In this document: positions 58,841 through 64,000 of the stretch, piece after piece
Numbering within the stretch: position 1 is the first letter of the stretch
Layout: every line of letters starts with the position of its first letter
Assembly (NCBI GenBank): GCA_950295325.1
Contig: OX485806.1
Span: 16,492,001 to 16,556,000, forward strand
DNA: 64,000 nucleotides
Direction: 5' to 3'
From: Polytrichum commune
Taxonomy: Eukaryota; Streptophyta; Polytrichopsida; Polytrichales; Polytrichaceae
The notes under the pieces: model-generated
Database searches by the model: none
Told to the model about the DNA's origin: nothing
Seen by the model: the letters and a program-made list of their open reading frames with translations, nothing else
Program-made: the position numbers and the translations under genes

Positions 58841-61402
58841 ACATAATAATTGGCCACCGAAACTTACTATTCATTACTAAATATAGTGTTTACGTCCTGC
58901 AAAGGGCGAAGTAGTGTTACATCTAACGCCACTGCCGTAAGGCATGGCCTAGGGTGTTCTACGAACAAACACTTTATTCACTCCGGTCTCCTCCGGAGAC
59001 CGGAGTTCTTCTGCTTCTTCTTCTTCATCCCAATTTACTTTTAGTTTATCCAATTTTGATACGTTTTGCATCCCAACATTTATGTAATGAATAATGGTGA
59101 TGGATGATTAATATTTGGATGAAAATCCACTTACTAAGAGATAGCAATTATAACGTTGTAGATCTATAACTGAAACTGAGGAGGTACGACAGTATAATAA
59201 ATCCATCCATGACTGACTACAGCAGGCATCATGTCCCACAATAAATAAAAACTTATGGCTTTCGATGATGAAATGAGACGAATGGCATTGAACTTGGACA
59301 GAGAGCGATCGAGGTATACTTTGTTAAGGCAATTAAGCGGGGTTTAAACAAAGACTATTCTCACTCCACACACTTCTTGTAGGTTATATAATTATTTCGG
59401 AGACCGGAGTTCTTCTTTCTTTAGGTTATATAACTCGCAATTGGTGAGTGAGGTTTAAGGTAGGAAAATGAAAACAGTGAACAGCCATAACTGGTGCACT
59501 ATATCAGGGGTACACTCTAAAGTCCGTAGTACCACGCTTGTGGTAACCAAAGTGCACGTGATATTACGGAGTTTTTTAGTGTTAACATGGATGCGTGACA
59601 CTATAGAATTAGTGTAGAATGTGACACTATGGAATAACACAAAGGAGATGTCAAGATAATTTGAATTCGTTTTCATGTCATCTAGTACGTTAGTGTGGTC
59701 CAATCCACTTGGCCTTCCTGGGCCATGTGGCGGACGCATGCACCAACATTCAACAAGTGGCATAAGAAGAAGGAGGAGGAGGAGAAGAAGAAGACACTCC
59801 ACATGTTGACACATGGCGAGATGCGAGGGTGTGGGTTGACTTCTTGGGTGGTTTGCATTACTGACAAAATTCGTGATATAAGGGAGAGAAATGTGACAAT
59901 AAGGAGTGAGATTTGAACTATAAACATCTGTTCCCTAGGGTTTTGGGATGGTAGAGAGTGTGTGACATTATGGAGGTTGATACCATGGAGTTCAGGGTGT
60001 AGAATGTATCTTGTGTGGACCCAAAATGGCTAATTGTAAAAGCGGTGGTTTGGAAAAGATGCGGTGAATGGTGGGATGCAATGATTGGTTGGACAGGTGT
60101 TGTTTCATACCAATTGCAATCACTTTTGGGTGTCGTTGAGTAAATCGTTTTTTGTGCATCCATATGCATAGTAGGAATTTTTCATGCTCAAATCAGGGAG
60201 ACTCTACTATACAAGTAGGGGGTTTGACTTACTTACCTATTTGGGAAAATGTAACTAATTCTTCACAGGGATTAAAATTAGGGAACAACTTGCATTCCTC
60301 GTCATTTCCTCTAATCCATATTCAAAAAATGAGGTTATTTTCATCATTTTTTGTATATCTACCTTAATGAACTCGAGGATGTCAAATATGCAGGAGTTAA
60401 TTTGTTACTGATCATAATTGGGCACCTATATTTGATTGGTGTGTGGTTAGGTGAGGATCAAACAAACTTCATAAAAACACGTGTTTTGTTTAATAAAGAT
60501 TGGACTATGTATTCACATTTCAATAGTACTCCACACTCAATAGTGAACACAATTGGGAGAGGACGTGTGTATTTAGTTTTAAAAAAATAACAAACATGCA
60601 CTTCCAATAATCATAACTAAGTAAAAGGAGATCCGATTTAGGGTTAAGCTCAGAAACATGCGGCAAAAAACCCTGGAGTTTGCATGAGGCAACCTCCAAA
60701 AGTGCCAAAATCAGCATGTAGTGAAAGCCAAGCAGAGTGGCACTTTGAGTACTAAGGTATGTGGTCCCTTCGGGGTTTCCAACTCCACATACAATTTAGG
60801 CCGTCGAATTAGATCAGGAATTGTCCCATCCAATTAACAATTGTAGATCATAAAGGCTATGATTTCAACTACTGGAGTTAGAGTTGAGGTGGAGAACTTA
60901 TAGGAAGTCAAATTGAAGGTGTTCTTTCTAAAGTGGTTATGAAGATCCTCCCCATTACGTCAACAGATATATAAACCCATTGATAGTTCGTAGTTTTGAG
61001 CACATGGTGAAATATCATGCATTGTTTAACACGTTTTCATTCTTAGATACAACGCAATCGATAAGATGTTGAGACCTCATGTGGTCACATACTCTTCTTA
61101 TGCTTGACTGGTAGAAGAAGTGGTTCACGATTCACAACAAACACTGAAAACGACACGCATTATGATGACATTGGACTATGCGCTCAAAATATGAACACCA
61201 TTTTCATATAATTAACTATCAACACAATTGAGATGGCCTCTGTCGTCGTTTTTTTATTAAAGAAAAGATAAAAATCCTCCACTTGAATATGTTACGATTT
61301 TTGCATCTTAAAACTTGAAATGACATTCTATATGATTTGCTCATGTCCTTGAGTTGGACCGTGATTGCCATTGTATCACTCTTGACATGCAACATCAAAA
61401 GA

Positions 61403-61404
<2 letters not shown>
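58841..61404. other. Intergenic DNA with repeats
   Basis: No gene. It holds a perfect 12-bp-arm hairpin (58980-59006), a diverged repeat (59500-60020; direct copy at about 47506-47920) and a dispersed-family member at about 60410-60580. Confidence 0.5.
58980..59006. repeat. Perfect hairpin, 12-bp arms, 3-nt loop
   Basis: ACTCCGGTCTCC, then TCC, then GGAGACCGGAGT. The right arm with its flank (CGGAGACCGGAGTTCTTCT) recurs at about 59397-59415. It is too GC-rich for its surroundings; it could be a terminator-like or element-end structure, but no function is assigned. Confidence 0.6.
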
Positions 61405-61463
<59 letters not shown>

Positions 61464-63622
61464 ATGCCACTAAAATCTTGATTTTAAACTCTAGATTAAT
61501 CTACCTAGCAATGGTCCTCTTTATAAACATACAACTCTAGGCTCGGAAGATTCTAAGTTTACATACATGGAAAGAAATCATACTTATTATGAAATGGATG
61601 TAACAAGGATTATAAAGCAAAATAAACATAGTTACAAACGTGACCCATGTCTCTAATCCATGATAAAATTAGGGTTTACGAAAACTTACCATGGGCAAGT
61701 TCTCCAATGTAAACCCTTAACCCTAAAAGAAGCCTCTTTTTACCATTCACGCAAGTGAGAGGTGTAGTGAGCTTTGTGTATACTCATTGGGTAGTAGATA
61801 CATGCTAAAAGTAAGAGAAACGAGGGCTCATCACCAAGGGAAGTATTCTACTTGGAGTGACCCAATCATGGCCAATGAACAGGTTTGAACACCCATATGT
61901 AGTTTTAAAATGAGTGCTGTAATTTGAAATATTAAGATGCATTTGAAATGGACTATATGTGTGCGACGTGGATGACAATTGGGTCCTGCTATTATTTACC
62001 TCGTGTACGTAACTAATCCTCAAATGTTTGTTGGTTGGTTGCATGGGCACATGTGAGGCAGGCCCTTCACACTTTCAATACAATGATGTATTATGATTAT
62101 GACATTTTATGCATATTTATTGGTTGAAGTTACTAGGAACATTTCCATTGTAAGTACTCCATACATGTGGTGGATTAGCTATATGTGCTTTAAGATGAAG
62201 CAAGAAGATAGGTGATTAAACTTCCAAGGTATGGGGCAGTCAAAATCACACATTTGTTGTTGGATACCATTTGATAGCATAAACCCTAAGAAAGGTAAAT
62301 ATTCTTGCAAAGCAAAGGAGGTTATAACACAAAATGTCCATGTTGTACAACACACAACTAAGCATGATTGCAAACATCTCTACATGCAAAATGTTATTGT
62401 GGTACCAAATAGGAAGATGCAAAAGAAATAGAAAGAGTCTTGTGGAAATTCCCACCCACCCACCCTTGTATTGCAATGAAGAAGAAGTTGAAGGATTTGG
62501 CCTCTAAAAAGAGGAAGTTCAAACTTTGTAAAAGTTTTGAAAAGTTAGCTCTCAATGCCATGTCATTAAAACATTTGATGGTAAACTCTTACATTAATCT
62601 ACCTAGCAATTGTCTTCTTCGTAAATAAACGACTATATGCTCAAAAGATCCTAAATGTACATACATGGAAAGTGGTCATACTTACCATGATGGAAAGGTA
62701 ACTAGGTTGTAGATGAATGAAGCAAAATAACCATAGTTACAACTGTGACCCACGTCTCTAACCCATGGTAAAAATAGGGTTTGAAAAACTTACCATATGT
62801 AAGAACTCCAATATAAACCCCTAACCCTAAAGGGAGCCTCTTTTTTACCATTCACGCAAGTGTGAGGTGGGGTTGGCTTTATGTATACTCACTAGAGTAG
62901 TAGATACGTGTTAAAAGTGAGAGAAATTAGGGTTAATCACCAAGAGGAGTTTTCTACTTAAAGAGCCCCAATCATGGCCAAGGAACATGTTTGAACACCT
63001 CATATGTCATTATGCAATGAGTGTTGTAATTTGAAACACTACAATGCATTTGATGTAGTTTAAATGTGTGTGACATGGATAACAATTGGGTCATGATGTT
63101 ATTTACCTCGTGTACGTAACCGATTCTCAAATGTTTGTTGGTTGGTTGCATGGGCACATGTGAGGCATGCCCTTCACACTTTCAACACATATCAGTGATG
63201 TATTGTGCTCAATAGCTTCTATACAATGCAATTGGACGAAGTTACTAGGAACTTGTACCCTAGTAAGAACTCCATAGTTGTTAAGGTAATGTTACATATG
63301 TTTCTAGCGAAGCAAAGGGTGTTTGATTGAACTCCCAAGCTACATGACATTCATACTCAAACCCTTGTTGTTAGATGTCATTGAAAGATAGTAACCCTAG
63401 GTATGGTATACATCCTTGCAAAGCAACCTTGCCCAATACACAACTTGTGGATACCTTACCATGCACATACTTAGCTACATTTTAAAACAAACATACTTCA
63501 CCATGCATGGACATACTTCATTACAAGTGTGAATGTTGAAAAAAAAGTTCAAAGAGTCTAGTTGAAATTCTCACCACCTTTGTCATGCAATGAAGAAGAG
63601 TTTGAAAGGATTATTTTGGGGA

Positions 63623-63659
<37 letters not shown>
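61405..63659. repeat. Tandem repeat, about 1.1-kb unit, inverted relative to 49-51 kb
   Basis: Two direct copies contain TTACCTCGTGTACGTAAC (61996 and 63103) and TTGGTTGGTTGCATGGGCAC, with GTGAGGC.GCCCTTCACACTTTC beyond. They are bordered by (CT)n tracts at 61405-61460 and 63626-63659. These are the reverse complement of the units at 49186-51148. Confidence 0.7.
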
Positions 63660-63660
<1 letters not shown>

Positions 63661-64000
63661 AGAGTTATAGGTCAACCCATGGATTTAAAGGTTTTGTGGA
63701 TTTGGAAGTGCTGAAAATAAGGCCACAGACCTATCAGCGTGTATGTTTGACAAATCTCGTTCGACGTTCAACTTCAAATCCAAAGTGTCACGTAACATTT
63801 TTCAAAAACGAAAATGAATGTCAATTGACATCTACATTCCACCCTAAAATATCACTTCAATGTCACATGCCTAGTAGCATGTATCATTTCGTTTTCTAAC
63901 ATGTCAATTGACACGTGGTGTTTCTCTTCACAAGTCACACTACATGCCAGAATCTGAATTGTGCGTGTCAATTGACATGCAATTTATTTTTGTGCAATTA

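Noticed and set aside
58362-58874. 170-codon minus-strand open frame
   Set aside because: Antisense shadow of the LINE relic; it includes translations of the poly(C) and poly(A) runs (poly-Gly and poly-Phe).
1-64000. CRISPR arrays, bacterial operons, rRNA or tRNA genes
   Set aside because: No spaced direct repeats of CRISPR type and no cloverleaf or rRNA sequence was recognised by eye; tRNAscan-SE and Infernal would settle the RNA genes.

Overview
This window is nuclear DNA of a land plant, most likely a seed-free plant (bryophyte, lycophyte or fern). Three lines of evidence support that: intron-containing genes with plant splice sites, a nuclear gene for photosystem I subunit H with a chloroplast transit peptide, and a background full of transposable elements. 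I cannot name the species. Only three recognisable host genes plus one plausible small unknown gene lie in 64 kb; the rest is AT-rich intergenic DNA made largely of repeats.

Layout. 1-7.4 kb: TE debris, including a decayed LINE end, a decayed piggyBac transposase and small hairpin elements. 7.47-7.73 kb: an 86-codon single-exon ORF of unknown function. 12.5-22.7 kb (minus): a gene of about 23 exons for ER alpha-glucosidase I (GCS1, GH63), with MITEs and a tandem repeat in its introns. 27.0-28.8 kb (minus): a two-exon PTRHD1-like peptidyl-tRNA hydrolase 2 domain gene. 29-32.3 kb: TIR elements. 32.3-42.4 kb: a young, near-intact Ty3/gypsy-type LTR retrotransposon. 43.4-44.7 kb: psaH, three exons. 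45-64 kb: no host gene recognised; dispersed and tandem repeats, a 517-bp foldback element and a LINE relic.

The highlight is the retrotransposon. Between its protease and its reverse transcriptase it carries a cytosine-5 DNA methyltransferase domain with recognisable motifs I, IV (catalytic Pro-Cys), VI, VIII and X. Its integrase ends in a PHD finger where chromoviruses have a chromodomain. A UAG in a tobamovirus-like readthrough context (UAG CAA UCA) separates the gag-protease-methyltransferase part from pol. The methyltransferase coding is also broken by a one-base frame change. The LTR arrangement is best explained as insertion of a 2-LTR circle opened inside an LTR: the first 107 bp missing from the 5' LTR lie at the far 3' end, behind a 3-bp junction predicted by the PPT and LTR edges. 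The LTRs differ at one position in 431, so the insertion is recent.

The host genes are ordinary housekeeping or photosynthetic genes without operon-like links. Exon edges given with 'about' were read by eye from reading frame, splice sites and family conservation.
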